DNA of 64,000 nt from Rattus norvegicus (taxonomy: Eukaryota; Chordata; Mammalia; Rodentia; Muridae). Of the stretch, positions 11,796 through 24,901 are shown piece after piece. The stretch is taken from positions 25,958,001-26,022,000 of the forward strand of contig NC_086038.1 in the NCBI RefSeq assembly GCF_036323735.1, read 5' to 3'. The notes beneath the pieces were generated by a model. The model saw only the letters and a list, made by a program, of their open reading frames with translations, did not search any database and was not told where the DNA came from. The translations under genes were made by a program, and so were the position numbers. How positions within the stretch are numbered: position 1 is the first letter of the stretch; every line of letters starts with the position of its first letter.

Positions 11796-13764
11796 CCCAC
11801 TTGGAAGGAAGAGAATTCGCTTAAAAAGTGCACTTCCAATCGCGAAAATTTCCCCTGCCCATATCTTGTAATCTTACATTTCCTACAAGTGAATCCCGCT
11901 AGAAAGGAAGAGAATTCGCTTAGAATATGCAGCTCCATTCCTGAAAACCTGCACTGACCTAAATCTTGAAAACTACTCCTGCTCCAATAGAGTCGCGCTT
12001 GGAACCAAGAAAATTCACTTAAACAGTGCAGTCTCCATCGCGAAAATTTGCCCTGCGTATTTCTTGACATCTATGCTTCCTACAAGTGACTCCCGCTTGG
12101 AACGAAGAGAATGCCCTTAGAAATTGCAGCTCCATAGGGGAAATCTTTCCCTGCCTATATTATGAAATATACGCCTGCTAGAAGGGGTTCCCACTTGGAA
12201 CGAAGAGAATTCGCTTAGAAATTATACCTCCATCCGGGAAAAATTTCCCTGCCTGTACCAAGAAAACTACGCCTGTTATAAAAGAGTCCCTCTTGGAAAG
12301 AAGAGAATTCTCTTAGAAAATGCAGCCATAATTGCGAAAATCTTCCCTGCCTATATAAAGAAAACTATGCCTGCTATAATAGAGTCCCGCTTGGAACAAA
12401 GAGAATTCGCTTAGAGACTGCAGCTCCAATTGTGAAAAAATGCCCTGAATATATCTTGAAAACCATACTTTATACAAGTGAGTCCGACTTCGAACGAAGA
12501 CAATTTGCTTAGAAACTGCATCTCCATTCGCGAAAATTTTCCCTGGGTATATATAGTGAACTATGCCTGATACAAGTGAGTCCGCCTTGGAACGTAGTGT
12601 ATTCGCTTAGAAACAACAGCTCCATATCCGAAAAGTTTCACACTCTATATCTTAAAAACTACGCTTCATGCAAGTGAGTCCCCCTTGGAAGGAAGAGAAT
12701 TCCCTTAAAAAGTGCAGTTCCAATCGCGAAAATTTCCGCTGCCTGTATTTTGAAATCTACGCTTCGTACAAGTGAGTCCCGCTTGGAACGAAGAGAATTC
12801 GCTTAGAAATCGCAGCTCCGTAAAGGAAAACTTTCCCTGGCTATATCATGAAAAATACGCCACTACAAGTGTTTCCCACTCAGAACGAAGAGAATTCGCT
12901 TAGAAACTATAGCTCCGTTCGTGAAAAATTTCGATGCCTGTATCAAAACTCCTACACCTGTTACAGTCGAGTCCGTCTTGGAAGGAAGAGAATTCTCTTA
13001 GAAACTGCAGCTACAATTGCGGAAAATCTTACCTACCCATATCAACAAAACTATGCCATAGAGTCCCACTTGGAATGAAGAGAATTCGCTTACAGACTGC
13101 AGCTCCAATTGTGAAAAACTGCCCAGAGTATATCTTGAAAACCATGCCTCATACAAGTGAGTCCCGCTTCGAACGAAGACAATTTACTTAGAAACTGCAT
13201 CTCCATTCGCGAAAATTTTCCCTGGCTATACATAGAGAACTATGCCTGATACAAGGGAGTCCGCCTTTGAACGTAACCCATGAAACGAAGAGATTTCGCT
13301 TAGAAAGTATACCTCCATTTCCGACGATTTGACACTCTATATCTTGAAAACTACGCTTCAAGCAAGTGAGTCCTGCTTGGAAAGAAGAGAATTCGCTTTA
13401 AAAGTGCGGCTCCAACAGCAAAAATTTCCCCTGACTATATCTTGAAATCTATGCTTCCTGCAAGTGAGTCCCGCTTGGAACGAGGAGAATTCGCTTAGAG
13501 ACTGCAGCTCCAACTGTGAAAAACTGCCCAGAGTGTATCTTGAAAAACCATGCCTCATACAAGTGAGGCCCGCTTCCAACGAAGACAATTTGCATAGAAA
13601 CTGCATGTCCATTCGCGAAACTTTTCCCTGGGTATATATAGTGAACTATGCCTGATACAAGTGAGTCCGCCTTGGAACGTAGTGAATTCGCTTAGAAACA
13701 ACAGCTCCATATCCAAAAAGTTTCCCCTTCTATATCTTAAAAACTATGCCTCTTGCAAGTGAGT
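11796..13764 (+). repeat. HOR copy 7, 1969 bp, class II
   Basis: Near-identical to copy 2, sharing AACGAGGAG in A18 and TGCATAGAAACTGCATGTCC in A19. A15 box at 13162-13178, A19 box at 13568-13584. A10 to A20 of this copy are repeated as copy 9. Confidence 0.92.
13568..13584 (-). other. CENP-B-box-like site, A19 of copy 7
   Basis: Same 17-mer as at 4001-4017. The previous two HORs lack it: copy 5 by mutation and copy 6 because it is class I. Confidence 0.7.
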
Positions 13765-15730
13765 CCCACTTGGAAGGAAGAGAATTCGCTTAAAAAGTGC
13801 ACTTCCAATCGCGAAAATTTCCCCTGCCCATATCTTGTAATCTTACATTTCCTACAAGTGAATCCCGCTAGAAAGGAAGAGAATTCGCTTAGAATATGCA
13901 GCTCCATTCCTGAAAACCTGCACTGACCTAAATCTTGAAAACTACTCCTGCTACAATAGAGTCGCGCTTGGAACCAAGAAAACTCACTTAAACAGTGCAG
14001 TCTCCATCGCGAAAATTTGCCCTGCGTATTTCTTGACATCTATGCTTCCTACAAGTGACTCCCGCTTGGAACGAAGAGAATTCCCTTAGAAATTGCAGCT
14101 CCATAAGGGAAATCTTTCCCTGCCTATATTATGAAATATACGCCTGCTAGAAGGGGTTCCCACTTGGAACGAAGAGAATTCGCTCAGAAATTATACCTCC
14201 ATCCGTGAAAAATTTCCCTGCCTGTACCAAGAAAACTACGCCTGTTACAAAAGAGTCCCTCTTGGAAAGAAGAGAATTCTCTTAGAAAATGCAGCCATAA
14301 TTGCGAAAATCTTCCCTGCCTATATAAAGAAAATTATGCCTGCTATAATAGAGTCCCGCTTGGAACAAAGAGAATTCGCTTAGAGACTGCAGCTCCAATT
14401 GTGAAAAAATGCCCTGAATATATCTTGAAAACCATACTTAATACAAGTGAGTCCGACTTCGAACGAAGACAATTTGCTTAGAAACTGCATCTCCATTCGC
14501 GAAAATTTTCCCTGGGTATATATAGTGAACTATGCCTGATACAAGTGAGTCCGCCTTGGAACGTAGTGAATTCGCTTAGAAACAACAGCTCCATATCCGA
14601 AAAGTTTCACACTCTATATCTTAAAAACTACGCTTCATGCAAGTGCGTCCCCCTTGGAAGGAAGAGAATTCCCTTAAAAAGTGCAGTTCCAATCGCGAAA
14701 ATTTCCGCTGCCTGTATTTTGAAATCTACGCTTCGTACAAGTGAGTCCCGCTTGGAACGAAGAGAATTCGCTTAGAAATCGCAGCTCCGTAAAGGAAAAC
14801 TTTCCCTGGCTATAGCATGAAAAATACGCCAAACAAGTGTTTCCCATCAGAATGAAGAGAATTCGCTTAGAAACTATAGCTCCGTTCGTGAAAAATTTCG
14901 ATGCCTGTATCAAAACTCCTACACCTGTTACAGTCGAGTCCGTCTTGGAAGGAAGAGAATTCTCTTAGAAACTGCAGCTACAATTGCGGAAAATTTACCT
15001 ACCCATATCAACAAAACTATGCCATAGAGTCCCACTTGGAATGAAGAGAATTCGCTTACAGACTGCAGCTCCAATTGTGAAAAACTGCCCAGAGTATATC
15101 TTGAAAACCATGCCTCATACAAGTGAGTCCCGCTTTGAACCAAGACAATTTACTTAGAAACTGCATCTCCATTCGCGAAAATTTTCCCTGGCTATATATA
15201 GAGAACTATGCCTGATACAAGTGAGTCCGCCTTTGAACGAAACCCATGAAACGAAGAGATTTCGCTTAGAAAGTATACCTCCATTTCCGACGATTTCACA
15301 CTCTATATCTTGAAAACTACGCTTCAAGCAAGTGAGTCCTGCTTGGAAAGAAGAGAATTCGTTTTAAAAGTGCGGCTCCAACAGCAAAAATTTCCCCTGA
15401 CTATATCTTGAAATCTATGCTTCCTGCAAGTGAGTCCCGCTTGGAACGAAGAGAATTCGCTTAGAGACTGCAGCTCCAACTGTGAAAAACTGCCCAGAGT
15501 GTATCTTGAAAAACCATGCCTCATACAAGTGAGGCCCGCTTCCAACGAAGACAATTTGCTTAGAAACTGCATCTCCATTCGCGAAACTTTTCCCTGGGTA
15601 TATATAGTGAACTATGCCTGATACAAGTGAGTCCGCCTTGGAACGTAGTGTATTCGCTTAGAAACAACAGCTCCATATCCGAAAAGTTTCACACTCTATA
15701 TCTTAAAAACTACGCTTCATGCAAGTGAGT
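13765..15730 (+). repeat. HOR copy 8, 1966 bp, class II with hybrid last monomer
   Basis: Resembles copy 3. It has three 1-bp deletions (A11 GCCAAACAAG about 14829, A12 CCCATCAG about 14843, A13 AATTTACC about 14993). The A15 box is damaged (15127-15143, AACCAAG). A19 box at 15534-15550. The last monomer begins as A20 and ends as A9 (CCGAAAAGTTTCACAC at 15679), so the array continues into A10. Confidence 0.9.
15534..15550 (-). other. CENP-B-box-like site, A19 of copy 8
   Basis: Same 17-mer as at 4001-4017. Only 1084 bp from the next one, because copy 9 is short. Confidence 0.7.
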
Positions 15731-16814
15731 CCCCCTTGGAAGGAAGAGAATTCCCTTAAAAAGTGCAGTTCCAATCGCGAAAATTTCCGCTGCCTGTATT
15801 TTGAAATCTACGCTTCGTACAAGTGAATCCCGCTTGGAACGAAGAGAATTCACTTAGAAATCGCAGCTCCGTAAAGGAAAACTTTCCCTGGCTATATCAT
15901 GAAAAATACGCCACTACAAGTGTTTCCCACTCAGAACGAAGAGAATTCGCTTAGAAACTATAGCTCCGTTCGTGAAAAATTTCGATGCCTGTATCAAAAC
16001 TCCTACACCTGTTACAGTCGAGTCCGTCTTGGAAGGAAGAGAATTCTCTTAGAAACTGCAGCTACAATTGCGAAAAACTTCCCTGACCATATCAACAAAA
16101 CTATGCCATAGAGTCCCACTTGGGATGAAGAGAATTCGCTTACAGACTGCAGCTCCAATTGTGAAAAACTGCCCAGAGTATATCTTGAAAACCATGCCTC
16201 ATACAAGTGAGTCCCGCTTCGAACGAAGACAATTTACTTAGAAACTGCATCTCCATTCGCGAAAATTTTCCCTGGCTATACATAGAGAACTATGCCTGAT
16301 ACAAGGGAGTCCGCCTTTGAACGTAACCCATGAAACGAAGAGATTTCGCTTAGAAAGTATACCTCCATTTCCGACGATTTGACACTCTATATCTTGAAAA
16401 CTACGGTTCAAGCAAGTGAGTCCTGCTTGGAAAGAAGAGAATTCGCTTTAAAAGTGCGGCTCCAACAGCAAAAATTTCCCCTGACTATATCTTGAAATCT
16501 ATGCTTCCTGCAAGTGAGTCCCGCTTGGAACGAGGAGAATTCGCTTAGAGACTGCAGCTCCAACTGTGAAAAACTGCCCAGAGTGTATCTTGAAAAACCA
16601 TGCCTCATACAAGTGAGGCCCGCTTCCAACGAAGACAATTTGCATAGAAACTGCATGTCCATTCGCGAAACTTTTCCCTGGGTATATATAGTGAACTATG
16701 CCTGATACAAGTGAGTCCGCCTTGGAACGTAGTGAATTCGCTTAGAAACAACAGCTCCATATCCAAAAAGTTTCCCCTTCTATATCTTAAAAACTATGCC
16801 TCTTGCAAGTGAGT
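15731..16814 (+). repeat. HOR copy 9, 11 monomers (A10-A20), 1084 bp
   Basis: A1-A9 are missing. The junction lies in the A20/A9-like monomer at the end of copy 8, between two f-type monomers, as expected for unequal crossing-over. It shares the private A18/A19 markers of copy 7. A13 has a variant tail (GCGAAAAACTTCCCTGACC, about 16070). A15 box at 16212-16228, A19 box at 16618-16634. Confidence 0.9.
16618..16634 (-). other. CENP-B-box-like site, A19 of copy 9
   Basis: Same 17-mer as at 4001-4017. Confidence 0.7.
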
Positions 16815-18780
16815 CCCACTTGGAAGGAAGAGAATTCGCTTAAAAAGTGCACTTCCAATCGCGAAAATTTCCCCTGCCCATATCTTGTAATCTTACATTT
16901 CCTACAAGTGAATCCCGCTAGAAAGGAAGAGAATTCGCTTAGAATATGCAGCTCCATTCCTGAAAACCTGCACTGACCTAAATCTTGAAAACTACTCCTG
17001 CTACAATAGAGTCGCGCTTGGAACCAAGAAAACTCACTTAAACAGTGCAGTGTCCATCGCGAAAATTTGCCCTGCGTATTTCTTGACATCTATGCTTCCT
17101 ACAAGTGACTCCCGCTTGGAACGAAGAGAATTCCCTTAGAAATTGCAGCTCCATAAGGGAAATCTTTCCCTGCCTATATTATGAAATATACGCCTGCTAG
17201 AAGGGGTTCCCACTTGGAACGAAGAGAATTCGCTCAGAAATTATACCTCCATCCGTGAAAAATTTCCCTGCCTGTACCAAGAAAACTACGCCTGTTACAA
17301 GAGTCCCTCTTGGAAAGAAGAGAATTCTCTTAGAAAATGCAGCCATAATTGCGAAAATCTTCCCTGCCTATATAAAGAAAACTATGCCTGCTATAATAGA
17401 GTCCCGCTTGGAACAAAGAGAATTCGCTTAGAGACTGCAGCTCCAATTGTGAAAAAATGCCCTGAATATATCTTGAAAACCATACTTAATACAAGTGAGT
17501 CCGACTTCGAACGAAGACAATTTGCTTAGAAACTGCATCTCCATTCGCGAAAATTTTCCCTGGGTATATATAGTGAACTATGCCTGATACAAGTGAGTCC
17601 GCCTTGGAACGTAGTGAATTCGCTTAGAAACAACAGCTCCATATCCGAAAAGTTTCACACTCTATATCTTAAAAACTACGCTTCATGCAAGTGCGTCCCC
17701 CTTGGAAGGAAGAGAATTCCCTTAAAAAGTGCAGTTCCAATCGCGAAAATTTCCGCTGCCTGTATTTTGAAATCTACGCTTCGTACAAGTGAGTCCCGCT
17801 TGGAACGAAGAGAATTCGCTTAGAAATCGCAGCTCCGTAAAGGAAAACTTTCCCTGGCTATAGCATGAAAAATACGCCACTACAAGTGTTTCCCATCAGA
17901 ACGAAGAGAATTCGCTTAGAAACTATAGCTCCGTTCGTGAAAAATTTCGATGCCTGTATCAAAACTCCTACACCTGTTACAGTCGAGTCCGTCTTGGAAG
18001 GAAGAGAATTCTCTTAGAAACTGCAGCTACAATTGCGGAAAATCTTACCTACCCATATCAACAAAACTATGCCATAGAGTCCCACTTGGAATGAAGAGAA
18101 TTCGCTTACAGACTGCAGCTCCAATTGTGAAAAACTGCCCAGAGTATATCTTGAAAACCATGCCTCATACAAGTGAGTCCCGCTTTGAACGAAGACAATT
18201 TACTTAGAAACTGCATCTCCATTCGCGAAAATTTTCCCTGGCTATATATAGAGAACTATGCCTGATACAAGTGAGTCCGCCTTTGAACGAAACCCATGAA
18301 ACGAAGAGATTTCGCTTAGAAAGTATACCTCCATTTCCGACGATTTCACACTCTATATCTTGAAAACTACGCTTCAAGCAAGTGAGTCCTGCTTGGAAAG
18401 AAGAGAATTCGTTTTAAAAGTGCGGCTCCAACAGCAAAAATTTCCCCTGACTATATCTTGAAATCTATGCTTCCTGCAAGTGAGTCCCGCTTGGAACGAA
18501 GAGAATTCGCTTAGAGACTGCAGCTCCAACTGTGAAAAACTGCCCAGAGTGTATCTTGAAAAACCATGCCTCATACAAGTGAGGCCCGCTTCCAACGAAG
18601 ACAATTTGCTTAGAAACTGCATCTCCATTCGCGAAACTTTTCCCTGGGTATATATAGTGAACTATGCCTGATACAAGTGAGTCCGCCTTGGAACGTAGTG
18701 TATTCGCTTAGAAACAACAGCTCCATATCCAAAAAGTTTCCCCTTCTATATCTTAAAAACTATGCCTCTTGCAAGTGAGT
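16815..18780 (+). repeat. HOR copy 10, 1966 bp, class II
   Basis: Resembles copy 8, including GAACGAAACCC in A16 (about 18285). It has the 2-bp deletion TTACAAGAGTCC (about 17293) and the 1-bp deletion in A12. The A15 box at 18178-18194 keeps the core but has one more mismatch (CTTTGAAC). A19 box at 18584-18600. Confidence 0.92.
18584..18600 (-). other. CENP-B-box-like site, A19 of copy 10
   Basis: Same 17-mer as at 4001-4017. Confidence 0.7.
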
Positions 18781-19238
18781 CCCACTTGGAAGGAAGAGAA
18801 TTCGCTTAAAAAGTGCACTTCCAATCGCGAAAATTTCCCCTGCCCATATCTTGTAATCTTACATTTCCTACAAGTGAATCCCGCTAGAAAGGAAGAGAAT
18901 TCGCTTAGAATATGCAGCTCCATTCCTGAAAACCTGCACTGACCTAAATCTTGAAAACTACTCCTGCTCCAATAGAGTCGCGCTTGGAACCAAGAAAACT
19001 CACTTAAACAGTGCAGTCTCCATCGCGAAAATTTGCCCTGCGTATTTCTTGACATCTATGCTTCCTACAAGTGACTCCCGCTTGGAACGAAGAGAATTCC
19101 CTTAGAAATTGCAGCTCCATAAGGGAAATCTTTCCCTGCCTATATTATGAAATATACGCCTGCTAGAAGGGGTTCCCACTTGGAACGAAGAGAATTCGCT
19201 CAGAAATTATACCTCCATCCGTGAAAAATTTCCCTGCC

Positions 19239-19371
19239 CATATCTTGTAATCTTACATTTCCTACAAGTGAATCCCGCTAGAAAGGAAGAGAATTCGCTT
19301 AGAATATGCAGCTCCATTCCTGAAAACCTGCACTGACCTAAATCTTGAAAACTACTCCTGCTACAATAGAG
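19239..19371 (+). repeat. 133-bp intra-satellite insertion in copy 11
   Basis: Same two junctions and same CTAC variant as at 6625-6757. Confidence 0.9.
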
Positions 19372-20684
19372 TACCAAGAAAACTACGCCTGTTACAAAAG
19401 AGACCCTCTTGGAAAGAAGAGAATTCTCTTAGAAAATGCAGCCATAATTGCGAAAATCTTCCCTGCCTATATAAAGAAAACTATGCCTGCTATAATAGAG
19501 TCCCGCTTGGAACAAAGAGAATTCGCTTAGAGACTGCAGCTCCAATTGTGAAAAAATGCCCTGAATATATCTTGAAAACCATACTTTATACAAGTGAGTC
19601 CGACTTCGAACGAAGACAATTTGCTTAGAAACTGCATCTCCATTCGCGAAAATTTTCCCTGGGTATATATAGTGAACTATGCCTGATACAAGTGAGTCCG
19701 CCTTGGAACGTAGTGAATTCGCTTAGAAACAACAGCTCCATATCAAAAAATGTTTCACACTCTATATCTTAAAAACTACGCTTCATGCAAGTGCGTCCCC
19801 CTTGGAAGGAAGAGAATTCCCTTAAAAAGTGCAGTTCCAATCGCGAAAATTTCCGCTGCCTGTACTTTGAAATCTACGCTTCGTACAAGTGAGTCCCGCT
19901 TGGAACGAAGAGAATTCGCTTAGAAATCGCAGCTCCGTAAAGGAAAACTTTCCCTGGCTATAGCATGAAAAATACGCCACTACAAGTGTTTCCCACTCAG
20001 AACGAAGAGAATTCGCTGAGAAACTATAGCTCCGTTAGTGAAAAATTTCGATGTCTGTATCAAAACTCCTACACCTGTTACAGTCGAGTCCGTCTTGGAA
20101 GGAAGAGAATTCTCTTAGAAACTGCAGCTACAATTGCGGAAAATCTTACCTACCCATATCAACAAAACTATGCCATAGAGTCCCACTTGGAATGAAGAGA
20201 ATTCGCTTACAGACTGCAGCTCCAATTGTGAAAAACTGCCCAGAGTATATCTTGAAAACCATGCCTCATACAAGTGAGTCCCGCTTCGAACGAAGACAAT
20301 TTACTTAGAAACTGCATCTCCATTCGCGAAAATTTTCCCTGGCTATATATAGAGAACTATGCCTGATACAAGTGAGTCCGCCTTTGAACGTAACCCATGA
20401 AACGAAGAGATTTCGCTTAGAAAGTATACCTCCATTTCCGACGATTTCACACTCTATATCTTGAAAACTACGCTTCAAGCAAGTGAGTCCTGCTTGGAAA
20501 GAAGAGAATTCGTTTTAAAAGTGCGGCTCCAACAGCAAAAATTTCCCCTGACTATATCTTGAAATCTATGCTTCCTGCAAGTGAGTCCCGCTTGGAACGA
20601 AGAGAATTCGCTTAGAGACTGCAGCTCCAACTGTGAAAAACTGCCCAGAGTGTATCTTGAAAAACCATGCCTCATACAAGTGAG

Positions 20685-20701
20685 GCCCGCTTCCAACGAA
20701 C
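20685..20701 (-). other. CENP-B-box-like site, A19 of copy 11 (first base changed)
   Basis: Minus strand GTTCGTTGGAAGCGGGC. The first base differs from the other copies. The core is intact, with 15 of 17 positions matching. Confidence 0.62.
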
Positions 20702-21339
20702 ACAATTTGCTTAGAAACTGCATCTCCATTCGCGAAACTTTTCCCTGGGTATATATAGTGAACTATGCCTGATACAAGTGAGTCCGCCTTGGAACGTAGT
20801 GTATTCGCTTAGAAACAACAGCTCCATATCCAAAAAGTTTCCCCTTCTATATCTTAAAAACTATGCCTCTTGCAAGTGAGTCCCACTTGGAAGGAAGAGA
20901 ATTCGCTTAAAAAGTGCACTTCCAATCGCGAAAATTTCCCCTGCCCATATCTTGTAATCTTACATTTCCTACAAGTGAATCCCGCTAGAAAGGAAGAGAA
21001 TTCGCTTAGAATATGCAGCTCCATTCCTGAAAACCTGCACTGACCTAAATCTTGAAAACTACTCCTGCTCCAATAGAGTCGCGCTTGGAACCAAGAAAAC
21101 TCACTTAAACAGTGCAGTCTCCATCGCGAAAATTTGCCCTGCGTATTTCTTGACATCTATGCTTCCTACAAGTGACTCCCGCTTGGAACGAAGAGAATTC
21201 CCTTAGAAATTGCAGCTCCATAAGGGAAATCTTTCCCTGCCTATATTATGAAATATACGCCTGCTAGAAGGGGTTCCCACTTGGAACGAAGAGAATTCGC
21301 TCAGAAATTATACCTCCATCCGTGAAAAATTTCCCTGCC

Positions 21340-21472
21340 CATATCTTGTAATCTTACATTTCCTACAAGTGAATCCCGCTAGAAAGGAAGAGAATTCGCT
21401 TAGAATATGCAGCTCCATTCCTGAAAACCTGCACTGACCTAAATCTTGAAAACTACTCCTGCTACAATAGAG
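21340..21472 (+). repeat. 133-bp intra-satellite insertion in copy 12
   Basis: Same junctions as in copy 11, from amplification of the 2.1-kb unit. Confidence 0.9.
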
Positions 21473-22784
21473 TACCAAGAAAACTACGCCTGTTACAAAA
21501 GAGTCCCTCTTGGAAAGAAGAGAATTCTCTTAGAAAATGCAGCCATAATTGCGAAAATCTTCCCTGCCTATATAAAGAAAACTATGCCTGCTATAATAGA
21601 GTCCCGCTTGGAACAAAGAGAATTCGCTTAGAGACTGCAGCTCCAATTGTGAAAAAATGCCCTGAATATATCTTGAAAACCATACTTTATACAAGTGAGT
21701 CCGACTTCGAACGAAGACAATTTGCTTAGAAACTGCATCTCCATTCGCGAAAATTTTCCCTGGGTATATATAGTGAACTATGCCTGATACAAGTGAGTCC
21801 GCCTTGGAACGTAGTGAATTCGCTTAGAAACAACAGCTCCATATCCGAAAAGTTTCACACTCTATATCTTAAAAACTACGCTTCATGCAAGTGCGTCCCC
21901 CTTGGAAGGAAGAGAATTCCCTTAAAAAGTGCAGTTCCAATCGCGAAAATTTCCGCTGCCTGTACTTTGAAATCTACGCTTCGTACAAGTGAGTCCCGCT
22001 TGGAACGAAGAGAATTCGCTTAGAAATCGCAGCTCCGTAAAGGAAAACTTTCCCTGGCTATAGCATGAAAAATACGCCACTACAAGTGTTTCCCACTCAG
22101 AACGAAGAGAATTCGCTGAGAAACTATAGCTCCGTTAGTGAAAAATTTCGATGTCTGTATCAAAACTCCTACACCTGTTACAGTCGAGTCCGTCTTGGAA
22201 GGAAGAGAATTCTCTTAGAAACTGCAGCTACAATTGCGGAAAATCTTACCTACCCATATCAACAAAACTATGCCATAGAGTCCCACTTGGAATGAAGAGA
22301 ATTCGCTTACAGACTGCAGCTCCAATTGTGAAAAACTGCCCAGAGTATATCTTGAAAACCATGCCTCATACAAGTGAGTCCCGCTTCGAACGAAGACAAT
22401 TTACTTAGAAACTGCATCTCCATTCGCGAAAATTTTCCCTGGCTATATATAGAGAACTATGCCTGATACAAGTGAGTCCGCCTTTGAACGTAACCCATGA
22501 AACGAAGAGATTTCGCTTAGAAAGTATACCTCCATTTCCGACGATTTCACACTCTATATCTTGAAAACTACGCTTCAAGCAAGTGAGTCCTGCTTGGAAA
22601 GAAGAGAATTCGTTTTAAAAGTGCGGCTCCAACAGCAAAAATTTCCCCTGACTATATCTTGAAATCTATGCTTCCTGCAAGTGAGTCCCGCTTGGAACGA
22701 AGAGAATTCGCTTAGAGACTGCAGCTCCAACTGTGAAAAACTGCCCAGAGTGTATCTTGAAAAACCATGCCTCATACAAGTGAG

Positions 22785-22801
22785 GCCCGCTTCCAACGAA
22801 G
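22785..22801 (-). other. CENP-B-box-like site, A19 of copy 12
   Basis: Same 17-mer as at 4001-4017. Confidence 0.7.
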
Positions 22802-23439
22802 ACAATTTGCTTAGAAACTGCATCTCCATTCGCGAAACTTTTCCCTGGGTATATATAGTGAACTATGCCTGATACAAGTGAGTCCGCCTTGGAACGTAGT
22901 GTATTCGCTTAGAAACAACAGCTCCATATCCAAAAAGTTTCCCCTTCTATATCTTAAAAACTATGCCTCTTGCAAGTGAGTCCCACTTGGAAGGAAGAGA
23001 ATTCGCTTAAAAAGTGCACTTCCAATCGCGAAAATTTCCCCTGCCCATATCTTGTAATCTTACATTTCCTACAAGTGAATCCCGCTAGAAAGGAAGAGAA
23101 TTCGCTTAGAATATGCAGCTCCATTCCTGAAAACCTGCACTGACCTAAATCTTGAAAACTACTCCTGCTCCAATAGAGTCGCGCTTGGAACCAAGAAAAC
23201 TCACTTAAACAGTGCAGTCTCCATCGCGAAAATTTGCCCTGCGTATTTCTTGACATCTATGCTTCCTACAAGTGACTCCTGCTTGGAACGAAGAGAATTC
23301 CCTTAGAAATTGCAGCTCCATAAGGGAAATCTTTCCCTGCCTATATTATGAAATATACGCCTGCTAGAAGGGGTTCCCACTTGGAACGAAGAGAATTCGC
23401 TCAGAAATTATACCTCCATCCGTGAAAAATTTCCCTGCC

Positions 23440-23572
23440 CATATCTTGTAATCTTACATTTCCTACAAGTGAATCCCGCTAGAAAGGAAGAGAATTCGCT
23501 TAGAATATGCAGCTCCATTCCTGAAAACCTGCACTGACCTAAATCTTGAAAACTACTCCTGCTACAATAGAG
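23440..23572 (+). repeat. 133-bp intra-satellite insertion in copy 13
   Basis: Same junctions as in copy 12, 2100 bp further on. Confidence 0.9.
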
Positions 23573-24884
23573 TACCAAGAAAACTACGCCTGTTACAAAA
23601 GAGTCCCTCTTGGAAAGAAGAGAATTCTCTTAGAAAATGCAGCCATAATTGCGAAAATCTTCCCTGCCTATATAAAGAAAACTATGCCTGCTATAATAGA
23701 GTCCCGCTTGGAACAAAGAGAATTCGCTTAGAGACTGCAGCTCCAATTGTGAAAAAATGCCCTGAATATATCTTGAAAACCATACTTTATACAAGTGAGT
23801 CCGACTTCGAACGAAGACAATTTGCTTAGAAACTGCATCTCCATTCGCGAAAATTTTCCCTGGGTATATATAGTGAACTATGCCTGATACAAGTGAGTCC
23901 GCCTTGGAACGTAGTGAATTCGCTTAGAAACAACAGCTCCATATCCGAAAAGTTTCACACTCTATATCTTAAAAACTACGCTTCATGCAAGTGCGTCCCC
24001 CTTGGAAGGAAGAGAATTCCCTTAAAAAGTGCAGTTCCAATCGCGAAAATTTCCGCTGCCTGTACTTTGAAATCTACGCTTCGTACAAGTGAGTCCCGCT
24101 TGGAACGAAGAGAATTCGCTTAGAAATCGCAGCTCCGTAAAGGAAAACTTTCCCTGGCTATAGCATGAAAAATACGCCACTACAAGTGTTTCCCACTCAG
24201 AACGAAGAGAATTCGCTGAGAAACTATAGCTCCGTTAGTGAAAAATTTCGATGTCTGTATCAAAACTCCTACACCTGTTACAGTCGAGTCCGTCTTGGAA
24301 GGAAGAGAATTCTCTTAGAAACTGCAGCTACAATTGCGGAAAATCTTACCTACCCATATCAACAAAACTATGCCATAGAGTCCCACTTGGAATGAAGAGA
24401 ATTCGCTTACAGACTGCAGCTCCAATTGTGAAAAACTGCCCAGAGTATATCTTGAAAACCATGCCTCATACAAGTGAGTCCCGCTTCGAACGAAGACAAT
24501 TTACTTAGAAACTGCATCTCCATTCGCGAAAATTTTCCCTGGCTATATATAGAGAACTATGCCTGATACAAGTGAGTCCGCCTTTGAACGTAACCCATGA
24601 AACGAAGAGATTTCGCTTAGAAAGTATACCTCCATTTCCGACGATTTCACACTCTATATCTTGAAAACTACGCTTCAAGCAAGTGAGTCCTGCTTGGAAA
24701 GAAGAGAATTCGTTTTAAAAGTGCGGCTCCAACAGCAAAAATTTCCCCTGACTATATCTTGAAATCTATGCTTCCTGCAAGTGAGTCCCGCTTGGAACGA
24801 AGAGAATTCGCTTAGAGACTGCAGCTCCAACTGTGAAAAACTGCCCAGAGTGTATCTTGAAAAACCATGCCTCATACAAGTGAG

Positions 24885-24901
24885 GCCCGCTTCCAACGAA
24901 G
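24885..24901 (-). other. CENP-B-box-like site, A19 of copy 13
   Basis: Same 17-mer as at 4001-4017. The next A19 box is 7.9 kb away, because copies 14-16 are class I. Confidence 0.7.

Larger units (their letters stand above)
18781..20881 (+). repeat. HOR copy 11, 2101 bp, with 133-bp insertion
   Basis: First of three long copies with the 133-bp insertion (19239-19371). Markers shared with copies 12 and 13 are TGTACTTTG in A10, CGCTGAGAAAC and GTTAGTG in A12 and GATGTCTG. A15 box at 20279-20295. The A19 box at 20685-20701 has a changed flanking base (CGAAC) but an intact core. Confidence 0.92.
20882..22981 (+). repeat. HOR copy 12, 2100 bp, with 133-bp insertion
   Basis: By eye almost identical to copy 13. 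Insertion at 21340-21472. A15 box at 22379-22395, A19 box at 22785-22801. Confidence 0.92.
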
